Shown piece by piece: positions 32,675 through 41,503 of a stretch of 41,538 nucleotides of DNA; positions within the stretch are counted from its first letter, which is position 1, and each line of letters opens with the position of its first letter. A program made the translations under genes and the position numbers. The stretch lies in contig JADYZV010000052.1 of NCBI GenBank assembly GCA_020852965.1, forward strand, positions 84,989-126,526, given 5' to 3'. Under the pieces are notes generated by a model, which saw only the letters and a program-made list of their open reading frames with translations, searched no databases and was not told the DNA's origin. The stretch comes from Pirellulaceae bacterium. GTDB taxonomy: Bacteria > Planctomycetota > Planctomycetia > Pirellulales > Pirellulaceae.

Positions 32675-32829
32675 CTCACAGACTCGAATGCACGAGGTTA
32701 AGGATTTATGGACTGAGCGGAATGGCGCTAGCCACCGGTATTTCCACGGAGGACATCCAATAAATACACCGGTGGCTAGCGCCAAAACCGCTCACAGCTC
32801 CTTAACCTCGTGCCATTCCTCACAGACTC
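32675..32829. mobile_element. 133-bp inverted-repeat element with 11-bp flanking direct repeats (MITE-like)
   Basis: The inverted repeat spans 32686-32818. GAATG plus CACGAGGTTAAGGA on the left pairs with TCCTTAACCTCGTG plus CATTC on the right (one extra base). TGAGCGG pairs with CCGCTCA, and GGCGCTAGCCACCGGT pairs perfectly with ACCGGTGGCTAGCGCC. The loop is 28 bp. CTCACAGACTC stands immediately outside both ends (32675-32685 and 32819-32829), as a target-site duplication would. No protein is encoded. It lies 25 bp before the start codon of the 503-aa secreted protein. Confidence 0.7.
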
Positions 32830-32854
32830 ATTAATCCGTCACAGGAGAATTCCT

Positions 32855-34366
32855 ATGGTTAGCTTTCGCCTCACCTGCGTTCTACTACTGGTCGCTTGCT
32901 GCAGTTATCCTGCGCACGCGCAGGTCTTAACGTGGAAAAAGGGGCAGCGCGATATCCGCGAGAGCCTGCCTCAAGTACTCAAGGAACCTCGCGCGTGGGA
33001 GGTCCCAGTCAAGTTGATACTGACACCCGCCACAGAAACATCACCGGCACTCAAATACCGCTGCTGGATTCCACTTGGCCAGCGACAGCCCGGAAATGTG
33101 GAGTCGAGTGTCTCGCGTGCCGTGATTATGTATTTGCAGCATCCATTGAGGGGCAAACTAGACAGTCAGTATGCCGAAATCGCTAGCGCGTTCCCCAACA
33201 AAAACAGCGGAGCTGACATTCCGACCGAAGAGCTGCGCAATCAAGTTCGCGATTATCTGGAGAGCCAAGCAGACGTTCTCAATCAATTACACTATGCGCT
33301 GCGTCTCGACAAGATCGACAGAAATTTCGCTGTACTGGATAGGAGTGGATTGGATTTATTCAACGCTAGTGCAGCCACTGCCCAAAATCTTCGTGCGCTG
33401 GCTGTGCTACTGACATTGGAGTGTAGTCTTGCCATCGCAGAAGACCGATTCGAAGATGCCGTGCATGCATTGCAAAGTGGGTATCGCTTAGCAGAGGTTG
33501 CTTTGCGCTTCGGCAACGAGACAGTGGTCTCACAGTTGGTGAGCCTGGCCATCTCTGGGATGATGAACTACGAAGTTCAATCGATGTTGCAACTTCCAGA
33601 TTCACCGAACATGTACTGGGCGTTGGCATCGGTGCCACAACAGGAACTATACTCCCCGCGCACCGCCTTAGAAGGGGAATTGTTTTCTATCACGCGGACG
33701 CTAATGCCATGGACCATCGAAGGCATCGACTTGGCAAACGAGTCGCAATCTGAGAGTAGGCTCCTTGAGTTGATTTCCAATGTGCAATCGTTTGCGCACG
33801 GTTCCAACCGCGAGTTCGTGCCAGCCCCTACGCAGGACCGTCTGATTGCCGCCCTAGCAGTGGCCTTGTTAGCCGATCGAGCACGACTCGAGATTGGAGA
33901 CGCCCAGTCAGGGAATTGCCAAGCGTTGATAGAGTGGACAACAACTGGAATTCAGGCGACGATGGAAAAAGTTCTCAAGTGGTACTATCTACCGCTCGAC
34001 TTGAGACTGGCTCGCGCTGATCTGGTCGACGATTGGCTTTGGGTTTATCGGAGAATGCCGGATTCACCAGCGGAAGTAGTCGCATCGTTGACTTTGCCTG
34101 CGGTGCAAGCCTTGGACTCGGCTGTTGCTCGAACGCAACGACATCACGCCTTGCTTATCACCCTGGAAGCGCTCCGCGCCTACGCGGCTGAGAACTCCGG
34201 CGCGTTGCCCGAGACTTTAGACAGATTGACTCCCCTGCCCGCTTGGCCAGATACCAGTACAGGCAAGCCATTCGAGTACCACAGAACGGACCTGCACCAC
34301 GCCGTGATCCAAATTGCGAAGAGCCCAGGTGTTCCGTCGGAATACCAGATTGAAATACGCCAGTAG
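32855..34366 (+). CDS. Secreted planctomycete protein of unknown function
   Basis: A 503-aa protein. The ATG at 32855 has CAGGAGA 7 bp upstream and starts a signal peptide (FRLTCVLLLVACCSYPAHA). The open frame reaches 32810, but that part is the arm of an inverted repeat. The body is mostly helical. The final 80 residues (HALLITLEALRAYAAENSGA, LPETLDRLTPLPAW, TGKPFEYHR) resemble the end of a planctomycete protein class that lists dimensions like a pseudopilin tail, with no assigned activity. It follows the sigma/anti-sigma pair and precedes a DUF1559 protein, all on one strand. Confidence 0.65.
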   Translation: MVSFRLTCVLLLVACCSYPAHAQVLTWKKGQRDIRESLPQVLKEPRAWEVPVKLILTPATETSPALKYRCWIPLGQRQPGNVESSVSRAVIMYLQHPLRGKLDSQYAEIASAFPNKNSGADIPTEELRNQVRDYLESQADVLNQLHYALRLDKIDRNFAVLDRSGLDLFNASAATAQNLRALAVLLTLECSLAIAEDRFEDAVHALQSGYRLAEVALRFGNETVVSQLVSLAISGMMNYEVQSMLQLPDSPNMYWALASVPQQELYSPRTALEGELFSITRTLMPWTIEGIDLANESQSESRLLELISNVQSFAHGSNREFVPAPTQDRLIAALAVALLADRARLEIGDAQSGNCQALIEWTTTGIQATMEKVLKWYYLPLDLRLARADLVDDWLWVYRRMPDSPAEVVASLTLPAVQALDSAVARTQRHHALLITLEALRAYAAENSGALPETLDRLTPLPAWPDTSTGKPFEYHRTDLHHAVIQIAKSPGVPSEYQIEIRQ

Positions 34367-34411
34367 TACGAAACGCAGCTTTTGGTAACCGCTCATGAAT
34401 TGGTTCGTTTG

Positions 34412-34665
34412 TGGACCACGAAAGACACGAAATACACGAAACATTGGCTCTGTTGTTTTTTAAATATTCTGTGCATCCGGCGATTTCATCGCAAGAATCC
34501 TTTAGTGGACGTTTCGTTCACATTGCTCTTTGTAAACCTTGAACATCTCTCCCATGATTTTGCAACTTTCAACTTTGAACAGTATTTCAGCGTTGCTCAT
34601 GACCTCGTTGCGAAACCACCAAGAACACCTACAGAGATTCTTTTTCGTGTGTTTCGTGGTTAATG
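34412..34665. repeat. ~250-bp AT-rich element with inverted CACGAAA ends
   Basis: The left end GACCACGAAAGACACGAAAT and the right end (read on the minus strand, AACCACGAAACACACGAAAA) are inverted copies. The interior (TTTTTTAAATATTC and similar) is much richer in A/T than the neighbourhood. A 93-codon frame at 34382-34663 is formed by the element and has no protein-like features. It fills the 357-bp gap between the two secreted-protein genes. Confidence 0.6.
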
Positions 34666-34723
34666 CAACTCCCAATCCTCCTGTTTGTAAACGGTTACAG
34701 CTTTTGTCACAGAGAGTAGCTCA

Positions 34724-36196
34724 ATGAAGAATCTAATGCGTCTAATGGTGTTGGTCCTGGCGAGCGGTCTGTCGATTGGCCAAGCCTCAGAAATCTCGCC
34801 CTACCTGGAAGTCTCTACAGCGGTAGTTGCCAAAGTGGATCTGGATCTACTGGATGTACCACGCACGCTCGCCGCGATCAACCAAGTCGCCCAAGGCCTG
34901 ATCCCTGAGCAAGTGCAGGGACAAGTCAAACTGCTAGGGGGCGGATTCGTAAGTGCGCTGCGCAGCAGCGGAGTGCAGCGGGTTTACATCTCGCTATCGA
35001 CTTTGGAGATACCTCACCTTCGTCCCAGCGTTTTTGTGCCGACAGCTCAACCCGATTCGGCGATCGAAGCCCTACAGGCTATCTTGGCGATACTGCCGCA
35101 GGATCTGGGCTACGAACTGACCAAGGTTGACGACGGCCTGCTGATCGCAACCACGGAAGTGCTTCAGCGTTTGAGAACGCGCCCCAACGCAGCGCGGCCA
35201 GAACTTGAACAGGCGCTCAACGTTGATCCTGCAACGCTCACTGTTGCGCTCGGCTTGCGAGACGATCTTCGTCAAAGCGTAGTAAGTCTACTCGCGGACG
35301 ATCTTCCTAGAAAGTTACCGATTGCATTTTCGCCAAAGCAAGTCGCTAGCGACTTGAATTCGCTGAGCCTCCGAGTCACTGCCCCTCAGTTGTCGGTTCG
35401 CATTGGTTTGTATGCCAGCGACAGTCCTGCTGCACAGCGTTTGCAGGAACTCGGACAACAATACGCCCAACTATTACTCCCCGGCGCTCAGGTCGCTGCG
35501 CACGACCGAACCGTTTCGCTGGAACTGGATTCACAGTCGCTCAGTGCGCTTCGGCCCGCGATCACACGTGCCGGTGCAGGCGGTCAAGCCAGCGCGCAGC
35601 AGTCGAACCGACTCAAACAAGTCATGCTGGGCATGCACAATTTCCATGATGCCTATCGTGGTTTCCCACCTAGAATGACAGTCGGCGAAGACGGCACTCC
35701 GCTGCTCAGTTGGCGCGTTCTTATACTGCCGTTTATCAATCAGCAAGCGTTATATGATCAGTTTCATTTGGACGAAGCGTGGGACAGTCCGCACAATATC
35801 AAGCTGCTCGCGCAAATCCCCGTCACCTATCAAACTCCAGAACCCACCGAGTTAAAACCAGGCTTTACCTGCGTTGAGTTGCCACTGTGTGAGGGGAGCT
35901 TTTGGTCTGGCGAGAAAGAGGGACTGTTGGGATTCCAAGACATCACCGACGGGACATCCAACACGATCGCTGTCGTCAACGCACCTCGAGACAAAGCGGT
36001 GCCATGGACCAAGCCAGAGGATCTACAAGTCGACAAAGACGACCCCGTGACAAGTCTGTTCGGCGATCGACCAACTATGCAGCTGGGGTTCTTCGATGGT
36101 TCCATAAAAACCATCGAGCGTAGAAGCGTGAACTCAGAACGTCTACTCGCCTATCTAACTCACCAAGGTGGCGAGACTGGACCGTTGGAGAAATAG
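34724..36196 (+). CDS. DUF1559 domain protein, exported
   Basis: A 490-aa protein with GAGAG 8 bp before the ATG and a signal peptide (LMRLMVLVLASGLSIGQAS). The first 280 residues are a domain I do not recognise, with alternating strands and helices. From about 290 the DUF1559 pattern is clear: RLKQVMLGMHNFHDAYRGFP, LSWRVLILPFINQQALYDQF, DITDGTSNTIAVV and LGFFDGSIKTI. Most DUF1559 proteins begin with a type IV pilin-like N-terminus; here that is replaced by an ordinary signal peptide and a long unique domain. DUF1559 is greatly expanded in planctomycetes and its function is unknown. It is probably in one regulon with the ECF sigma factor. Confidence 0.85.
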   Translation: MKNLMRLMVLVLASGLSIGQASEISPYLEVSTAVVAKVDLDLLDVPRTLAAINQVAQGLIPEQVQGQVKLLGGGFVSALRSSGVQRVYISLSTLEIPHLRPSVFVPTAQPDSAIEALQAILAILPQDLGYELTKVDDGLLIATTEVLQRLRTRPNAARPELEQALNVDPATLTVALGLRDDLRQSVVSLLADDLPRKLPIAFSPKQVASDLNSLSLRVTAPQLSVRIGLYASDSPAAQRLQELGQQYAQLLLPGAQVAAHDRTVSLELDSQSLSALRPAITRAGAGGQASAQQSNRLKQVMLGMHNFHDAYRGFPPRMTVGEDGTPLLSWRVLILPFINQQALYDQFHLDEAWDSPHNIKLLAQIPVTYQTPEPTELKPGFTCVELPLCEGSFWSGEKEGLLGFQDITDGTSNTIAVVNAPRDKAVPWTKPEDLQVDKDDPVTSLFGDRPTMQLGFFDGSIKTIERRSVNSERLLAYLTHQGGETGPLEK

Positions 36197-36307
36197 TACA
36201 AATTAGCATCGTGCCGAAAACTAGTGTTGGAACATTGGGACTGTAACATAGTTCCATTTTGGAAGAAATTCATCGAACTGAAATCGATTAATGCCGAGTC
36301 GGCGCAA

Positions 36308-36446
36308 ATTGTTTAACGCCTAGCCGGAGTGGCCGGTGGATTGGGAGTGATTCCCCTACGGAGAGTTGGCTCGACGCGGTTGTGGCTTGGGCAGCGCGGG
36401 TGTACCGGCTACGTAGGCGCAGGCAGGAGCGGAGTTGATTGCACCT
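36308..36446 (+). repeat. 137-bp dispersed element (GTTTAACGCCTAGCCG), copy 2
   Basis: It starts ATTGTTTAACGCCTAGCCG, contains GGCCGGTGG and ACCGGCTACGTAGGCGCAGG, and ends GATTGCAC, matching copy 1 at 32531. It is 112 bp past the DUF1559 stop, in the 561-bp gap before the convergent GH20-like gene. That gap also holds GGCGTTAAACGATT at 36634-36647, an exact inverted match to the start of copy 1. Confidence 0.75.
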
Positions 36447-36653
36447 AGCCACGAAACTACGCGCAAGAGGGTTTTGGGAGTGTGGTTGGCAGCCGCATGT
36501 GAGCTTGTCAGTTGTCAGCCGCAGGTGCCGTCGCCTGCGCAGGCCGCGCAAGTGGGTTGGCATACGCCGAGGTTCGTCAGAACTTCACCCGTTAACCAGC
36601 TCGCCTTGCGCGCCAGCGGCCTGCTCCGTCTCGGCGTTAAACGATTCCAGCGT

Positions 36654-36716
36654 GCGCGCTGCGCGGTTAAACAGAAACCTTCTTCGGCAACGATTGCGCG
36701 CGGCCGGAGAGCTAAG
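36654..36716 (+). repeat. AACCTTCTTCGGCAA repeat, copy 2
   Basis: CGCGCTGCGCGGTTAAACAG with AAACCTTCTTCGGCAACGAT and GGAGAGC aligns with 24710-24770. The two copies are in the same orientation and both are intergenic. Confidence 0.65.
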
Positions 36717-36757
36717 ACCTAGCACCCGCTGAGAAGCTGATTCGTGGCCACCGCTTA

Positions 36758-38224
36758 TCATTCAGTAGTGAGTAGTTGTATCGCTTCGGGATCCCATTGC
36801 TTGAGTACCCAGTCGATCAAGTGACACATTTCCCTTTCAGTTGTATGCTCTGAATGCTCGTGTCGCTCGGCAATCTCTTTTAGCTTATTTAGGCGGTCCA
36901 AATACAGCTTTCTTGTTTCCGGTGTTAGCCCTCCCGCGTCTTTCAAGGCGCGACATCGCTCGATGCAGACTATCGGCGAGGGTTGATACCAGGTCCTTTC
37001 CAATGCGAAAATATCTTGAATGGCAAGCAGGTCGTCTATGTTCTGCTCGTCGACGCGATCGTCAAAGTACTCGCGACCAATTTCTGCGCGGAACTGCTCG
37101 TTACTCGCGTTTGGATTGCTCGAAAAGATCCTATATGCGCTACGCTGAATCTTGATTGGCAGCTCCCTATACGGATGCTGAGTCGACGCTAGCCAGCCCA
37201 TCCCAAGGGGCACATGGCGTCGCCCGTGTAGCCATGGCTGTCCTGCCTCTGGTTCTGTAGCAACGTAGCTAAAGGTTTCCAAGGACGGAATATAACCGCT
37301 GACTCCCGCCGCCTGTGCGATCCGAGCATTTCGCTGCACGTCCTCCGGTCTGCGGAGTGCCGTCGAATCGTCCCACCAGATGCTGCTCTTGGCTTTGGAA
37401 ATAAGTTCTTTGTCGATGTGAGCGCTATGCGGTGTGAAAAACAGAGTCCATCTAGGGTCAAGTTCATGTCGACTGCCGGGGACGCCCAACACAGGCACTT
37501 CAGCATCTACGAAGTACCGAGGGTAAACGATAATTGTTGCATTTGGATTACCGCTCCAAATATCGTCCGAAATCTTTCTGACCCATTGGAACTCATGATC
37601 GAAGAACTTATTCCAGCACGCATCACAATAACAGACTGCATAGTCTGATGACTCGATCAACAGTCCATCTGAATTCGAATAAAAGTCGCTCATCATTTCA
37701 TGGACATACCCGAACATGAAGGACTGAGACTCCGAATTCGAGGCACACATGTTGTAACCCCAGCTATGGATTCCAAATCGATTCACCTTCTCCCCATTCA
37801 ACTGGGTCGCAATCGTGTTTGAATTCACCTTGTAGTATTGGTTGACGCCGTCGTAGCCAAATGGGGTGATGCCAAGCAACACGCGAATATCCATTGAATG
37901 CGCATAGTCAATCAACTCGTGAACAAAGTCCGCTTGGACGTTTTTATGATCTCGATTGTACTCCCAAGTAATCGGATACGTCTTCGATCGAAATGCTCCT
38001 CCCATCCATAGAATGACAGTGTTTCCGTTGTCTTCGTGCACACAATCCAGGATGTCCTTCCATTCTGCCAATCCATAGGTAGGCATCCTGCAAAATGTAA
38101 AATAGTAGCCGCGCTGGGCAAACACCGCTTCTGAATTTTGCGCCGTGACGACAGTCGTAGGAACGACGATGAAAGCGAGCAAAAATGCAACTCGAGTTGA
38201 TCTACGGATGTGAGTAGGCGTCAT
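36758..38224 (-). CDS. Secreted GH20-like glycosidase-family protein
   Basis: A 488-aa exported protein (signal peptide RVAFLLAFIVVPTTVVTAQ). The remainder looks like a TIM barrel of the glycoside-hydrolase type: GYYFTFCRMPTYGLAEWKDI, TVILWMGGAF, DFVHELIDYAHSMDIRVLLG and a candidate catalytic acid segment GLLIESSDYAVCYCDACW. The CYCDAC cluster with nearby Cys could bind metal or form disulphides. I associate the fold with GH20-like domains, but the exact family and substrate are not certain. It starts 17 bp after the end of the TPR-glycosyltransferase on the same strand, so the two are probably co-transcribed. It is convergent with the DUF1559 gene. Confidence 0.65.
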   Translation of the reverse strand: MTPTHIRRSTRVAFLLAFIVVPTTVVTAQNSEAVFAQRGYYFTFCRMPTYGLAEWKDILDCVHEDNGNTVILWMGGAFRSKTYPITWEYNRDHKNVQADFVHELIDYAHSMDIRVLLGITPFGYDGVNQYYKVNSNTIATQLNGEKVNRFGIHSWGYNMCASNSESQSFMFGYVHEMMSDFYSNSDGLLIESSDYAVCYCDACWNKFFDHEFQWVRKISDDIWSGNPNATIIVYPRYFVDAEVPVLGVPGSRHELDPRWTLFFTPHSAHIDKELISKAKSSIWWDDSTALRRPEDVQRNARIAQAAGVSGYIPSLETFSYVATEPEAGQPWLHGRRHVPLGMGWLASTQHPYRELPIKIQRSAYRIFSSNPNASNEQFRAEIGREYFDDRVDEQNIDDLLAIQDIFALERTWYQPSPIVCIERCRALKDAGGLTPETRKLYLDRLNKLKEIAERHEHSEHTTEREMCHLIDWVLKQWDPEAIQLLTTE

Positions 38225-38241
38225 TGTCAGTCCATTCCATG

Positions 38242-39612
38242 TTAGTTGTTAAGAACTAGCTCTGGCAGCGCGGCGGCTATTTGCTCGAATACCGACGACC
38301 AATCGCCGATCTTCGGCTGGCGAAATAGTCGTAGGCTTGGATACCATGGGGAATCGTCTCGTTCGAGTAGCCAGCGCCAATCCGGGGTATAGCCCAGCGC
38401 GATCCAAGCACGTATGCCCAAAGCACCGGCCAAGTGGGCGATGGCCGTGTCGCTAGTGATAACTAGATCGAGGGTGTGCATGATGGCAGCCGTGTCCATG
38501 AACGCTCCGCTCGATTGATCCACGTCGGCAGGCAGTAGCGTCAGTGGCCGCGCACCATTCCAGTGCGAGATTTGCTCTGTCCCTGCACCGCGTTGCAGGC
38601 TGACCAATTCCACATTGGGAATTTCAGCCAGGCGTTCGAAGCAGTTCAGTGGCAGGCTGCGATAGGCGTCGGCTTGATGGTCCGGATTGCCTTGCCAGGC
38701 GATGCCAATGCGAAATGTGCACGGCGATGGCGGGAAACGTTGTTGCCAATACTGTTTCAATTGCGGTGTGGCGCGCAAGTAGGGAACTTGATCTGGAATG
38801 CTTTCAGCGTTTATTTTTAGCAGGTCGGCGGCGTCCAGGAGTGAACACTGGCAATCGACGGGTTGTTGCCAAGGGATGTTATTGGGGAAGACCGTTCCCA
38901 GGCCATCCGCCGATTGCAACAGCGCCAACAAGGGAGCTTGGCAATGCACGATCGTCGTTGCTCCACGCGCGCGGAGCAACTTGGCCATGCGTACGAAATG
39001 CAGCGTGTCCCCCAATCCCTGTTCGGCGGTTAGCAGGATCGACTTACCGGCCAGATCGCTTCCGTCCCATACGGGGACATTCAATTGGGAGCGATGTAGA
39101 TCACCGACGCGCCAACGCCAACGGTATTCCTGCCAGCCCTTCTCGAAATCCCCTTTGAGTAGATAGATCACCCCCAAGTTACGATGCAGTTCGGCTTCTT
39201 GCGGATTGATCGCCAGGGCTTTTTCATAGTAGGTTTGTCCCAGATCCAAATTGCCGGTCCAGACGTGCAGCGTTCCCCGATTTTTGTACGCGTTGAGATA
39301 ATCGGGTTTGAGCTCAAGAGCGCGTTCAAAACACCGATCGGCTTCGTCGTATTGGTCGATGTAGCGCAGCGAGTTGCCAAGATTATTAAGTGCGATTGGA
39401 AAGTGCGGTTGGAGTTCGAGGGCCTGTCGATAAGCGGCGACAGCCTCTTCGTAGCGTCGCTGATCGTGAAGCGCGATTCCCAAATAGCACCACGCGTTTC
39501 CACTCAGCGGCTCTTCGCTGAGCACACCGCGATAGATTTGCTCGGCCTGCCTGAAATCCTTTTGTTGATGGATTTGCCAACCGCGCGAAAGTGTTTGTTC
39601 ATGTCGATTCAT
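38242..39612 (-). CDS. TPR protein with a C-terminal glycosyltransferase domain
   Basis: A 456-aa protein without a signal peptide. Residues about 1-170 contain four to five TPR units (for example YEEAVAAYRQALELQPHFPI, then ADRCFERALELKPDYLNAYK). Residues about 185-456 resemble heptosyltransferase/GT9-type and O-GlcNAc-transferase-like domains: SILLTAEQGLGDTLHFVRMA, then FRIGIAWQGNPDHQADAYRS, then TSDTAIAHLAGALG, the donor-binding end. I infer transfer of a sugar to a lipid or protein acceptor at the cytoplasmic face. The downstream GH20-like secreted protein, 17 bp away, may act on the same glycan. Confidence 0.85.
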   Translation of the reverse strand: MNRHEQTLSRGWQIHQQKDFRQAEQIYRGVLSEEPLSGNAWCYLGIALHDQRRYEEAVAAYRQALELQPHFPIALNNLGNSLRYIDQYDEADRCFERALELKPDYLNAYKNRGTLHVWTGNLDLGQTYYEKALAINPQEAELHRNLGVIYLLKGDFEKGWQEYRWRWRVGDLHRSQLNVPVWDGSDLAGKSILLTAEQGLGDTLHFVRMAKLLRARGATTIVHCQAPLLALLQSADGLGTVFPNNIPWQQPVDCQCSLLDAADLLKINAESIPDQVPYLRATPQLKQYWQQRFPPSPCTFRIGIAWQGNPDHQADAYRSLPLNCFERLAEIPNVELVSLQRGAGTEQISHWNGARPLTLLPADVDQSSGAFMDTAAIMHTLDLVITSDTAIAHLAGALGIRAWIALGYTPDWRWLLERDDSPWYPSLRLFRQPKIGDWSSVFEQIAAALPELVLNN

Positions 39613-39768
39613 GGAGGAGGTGTTTATTTAAATGTCGCCAATACTAGATAAAAAACTTACGCTCCTGCCGGGCAAGCCGGCGAGGGGGCGGAAAGAAAGT
39701 CGTGCTCTTTCGCGTGATTCGTGGGTAAAACATTCGTGGCTACTGATTCGCGGGAACAATCCTATAAC

Positions 39769-39809
39769 AAAAAAACCTCGAGGCGGCGGAGAGCCGACTC
39801 GAGGTTTTT
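39769..39809. terminator. Bidirectional Rho-independent terminator after rpoD
   Basis: CCTCGAG (39776-39782) pairs with CTCGAGG (39798-39804), with an inner CGGC/GCCG stem. Seven A's precede it and five T's follow, so it works in both directions. It lies 58 bp past the rpoD stop. Confidence 0.9.
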
Positions 39810-39867
39810 GGATGGCAGGACCAAACTTGGGAGGATTCAGCGACCGATTCGCGGTCTGGTTCTGCAC

Positions 39868-41481
39868 TTAGTCTAAGAAACCGACGAGGTCTTGGCTGCG
39901 GCTGGGCTGCTGTAGCTTGCGTACCGCTTTGGCTTCGATCTGTCGAATTCTTTCACGTGTCACTTTGAAGATGTGTCCGACCTCTTCGAGAGTGTAGCTG
40001 TAACCATCACCAAGACCGTAACGCAGTTTGATGATTTCGCGTTCACGGTAGCTGAGGGTCTTGAGCACGTGGTTGATACGTTCGCGAAGCATTTCTTGTC
40101 CAGCGCCAATGGCCGGACTTTCAGCGGTTCCGTCAGGCAACAGGTCGCCGAATTGACTATCTTCACTATTGCCTACCGGCCGATCAAGGCTGATCGGATA
40201 GCGGCTCATGGCCAACACACGTCGGGCTTCTTCAATGGTGGTTTCCGCGCGACGCGCGGTCTCTTCCAAAGTCGGTTCGCGTCCCAGCTCCTGGAGCAGT
40301 TGTCGCGATACATTGCGCACGCGGCTCATGGTCTCGACCATGTGAACCGGGATACGAATGGTACGGCTTTGGTCGGCCACCGCGCGAGTAATCGCTTGGC
40401 GAATCCACCAAGTGGCGTAGGTACAAAACTTGAAACCACGTCGGTACTCGAACTTGTCGACCGCGCGCATCAGTCCGGCATTTCCTTCTTGGATCAAGTC
40501 CAGGAAGCTCAGCCCCCGATTGCGATACTTTTTGGCGATCGAGACGACCAACCGCAAGTTGCCTTCGGAGAGTTGCTTCTTGGCGCGCTGATATTCGAAG
40601 AATACATCGCGGACCGCGAGAACTCGATTGCGCAAGCTCGAAGGGGTTTCTTGCGTGGCGATCAGCAGCTCGCGATACTCACGGAGGAGTTCGGTACGCT
40701 GGGCCGCCGACGCGCGATCCCCTTCCAGTCGATCGATCTCGGAGCGCAGCTCGTCGATGCGACGGCTGAACTTGGCCAAGTCGATGATGCGTGGTTCGAG
40801 TCGTTGGGTTCTCAAGCCGAGTTCCTCGACCAAACGCACCGCTTTGCGGCGGCGGCGGGCCAAAGCATCCCAGGCTTCTTTGCGTCGCTCGGGGCCGTGC
40901 GAATGGCTCAGGGCAATGCGGTAGTCTCTAGCGTTTCTGCGCAGCAGCACGTCCAGAGTTTTCAAATTGTGCGGCAAACGACCGAGGATTTGTTCTTTCT
41001 CCAGTCGATCGGTCACCGAGACTTGCACCGTGCGGTCGAAGGGCAGCTCACCCGTGTGGACTCGTTTAAGAATCTTGTAGGCAAACTGCATTACATAATC
41101 GCATTCGAGCAGCTTCGTTCTGAATCGTCGTCGCGTCACTTCAATAGCTTTGGCAAGGCGAATCTCTTCGTCTCTCGTCAAGAGAGGGATTTCACCCATT
41201 TGCGTCAAGTACATGCGAACCGGATCGTCAGACCATGTTTCCGCCTCTTCTTCAGCAGCGGCCAACAGCTCCTCGTCACTCTCAAGCTGAACTTCACCCT
41301 CAGCGGCTAGCCCGTCATCCTCGGGCAACACGTCCGTAGTCGAGTCATCATCTTCGATGGGTAGCTTTTGAAAGCTATCGAGATCATCCTCCGTGCTACG
41401 TGGCGTGTCGTCATCGAATTCGTCCAGCAATACGTCGAACAAGGCGATACTCCTAAATGTGCCAAAATGACCGAGTTGCAT
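39868..41481 (-). CDS. rpoD: Primary RNA polymerase sigma factor (RpoD/SigA)
   Basis: A 537-aa housekeeping sigma factor; up to 13 residues shorter if the TTG at 41442 is the true start. An acidic N-terminus replaces a full region 1.1. Region 1.2 is [20 protein letters not shown] (86-105). Region 2 contains [40 protein letters not shown] and [20 protein letters not shown]. Region 3 starts [12 protein letters not shown]. Region 4.2 is the helix-turn-helix [20 protein letters not shown] ending AKAVRKLQQ. The ATG at 41481 has no ribosome-binding site, but AGGAG stands 7 bp before TTG at 41442. A strong terminator follows the gene. Confidence 0.95.
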   Translation of the reverse strand: MQLGHFGTFRSIALFDVLLDEFDDDTPRSTEDDLDSFQKLPIEDDDSTTDVLPEDDGLAAEGEVQLESDEELLAAAEEEAETWSDDPVRMYLTQMGEIPLLTRDEEIRLAKAIEVTRRRFRTKLLECDYVMQFAYKILKRVHTGELPFDRTVQVSVTDRLEKEQILGRLPHNLKTLDVLLRRNARDYRIALSHSHGPERRKEAWDALARRRRKAVRLVEELGLRTQRLEPRIIDLAKFSRRIDELRSEIDRLEGDRASAAQRTELLREYRELLIATQETPSSLRNRVLAVRDVFFEYQRAKKQLSEGNLRLVVSIAKKYRNRGLSFLDLIQEGNAGLMRAVDKFEYRRGFKFCTYATWWIRQAITRAVADQSRTIRIPVHMVETMSRVRNVSRQLLQELGREPTLEETARRAETTIEEARRVLAMSRYPISLDRPVGNSEDSQFGDLLPDGTAESPAIGAGQEMLRERINHVLKTLSYREREIIKLRYGLGDGYSYTLEEVGHIFKVTRERIRQIEAKAVRKLQQPSRSQDLVGFLD

Positions 41482-41483
41482 CG

Positions 41484-41503
41484 TCTACGGAGGGCACCGT
41501 AGA
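41484..41503 (-). promoter_or_regulatory. Hairpin in the rpoD 5' leader
   Basis: TCTACGG (41484-41490) and CCGTAGA (41497-41503) form a perfect 7-bp stem with a 6-base loop, directly before the rpoD ATG at 41481. If translation begins at the TTG at 41442, the hairpin is in the leader, about 42 bases upstream. A regulatory role is speculative. Confidence 0.35.

Noticed and set aside
34382-34663. 93-codon reading frame on the plus strand
   Set aside because: It is made by the repeat element with CACGAAA ends and has no domain-like character.
32531-36446. The 137-bp elements as integron attC sites (GTTTAAC fits RYYYAAC, with inverted arms and about attC length)
   Set aside because: The matching end reads ACGTAGGC rather than GTTRRRY with the GTT cleavage site, no integrase is present, and the block between holds two large co-directional genes rather than single cassettes.
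39632-39871. 79-codon frames on both strands after rpoD
   Set aside because: Both contain the bidirectional terminator hairpin and overlap the rpoD end; there is no protein evidence.
39973-41310. 445-codon frame opposite rpoD
   Set aside because: It is an antisense shadow of the well-supported sigma factor gene, produced by its codon usage.
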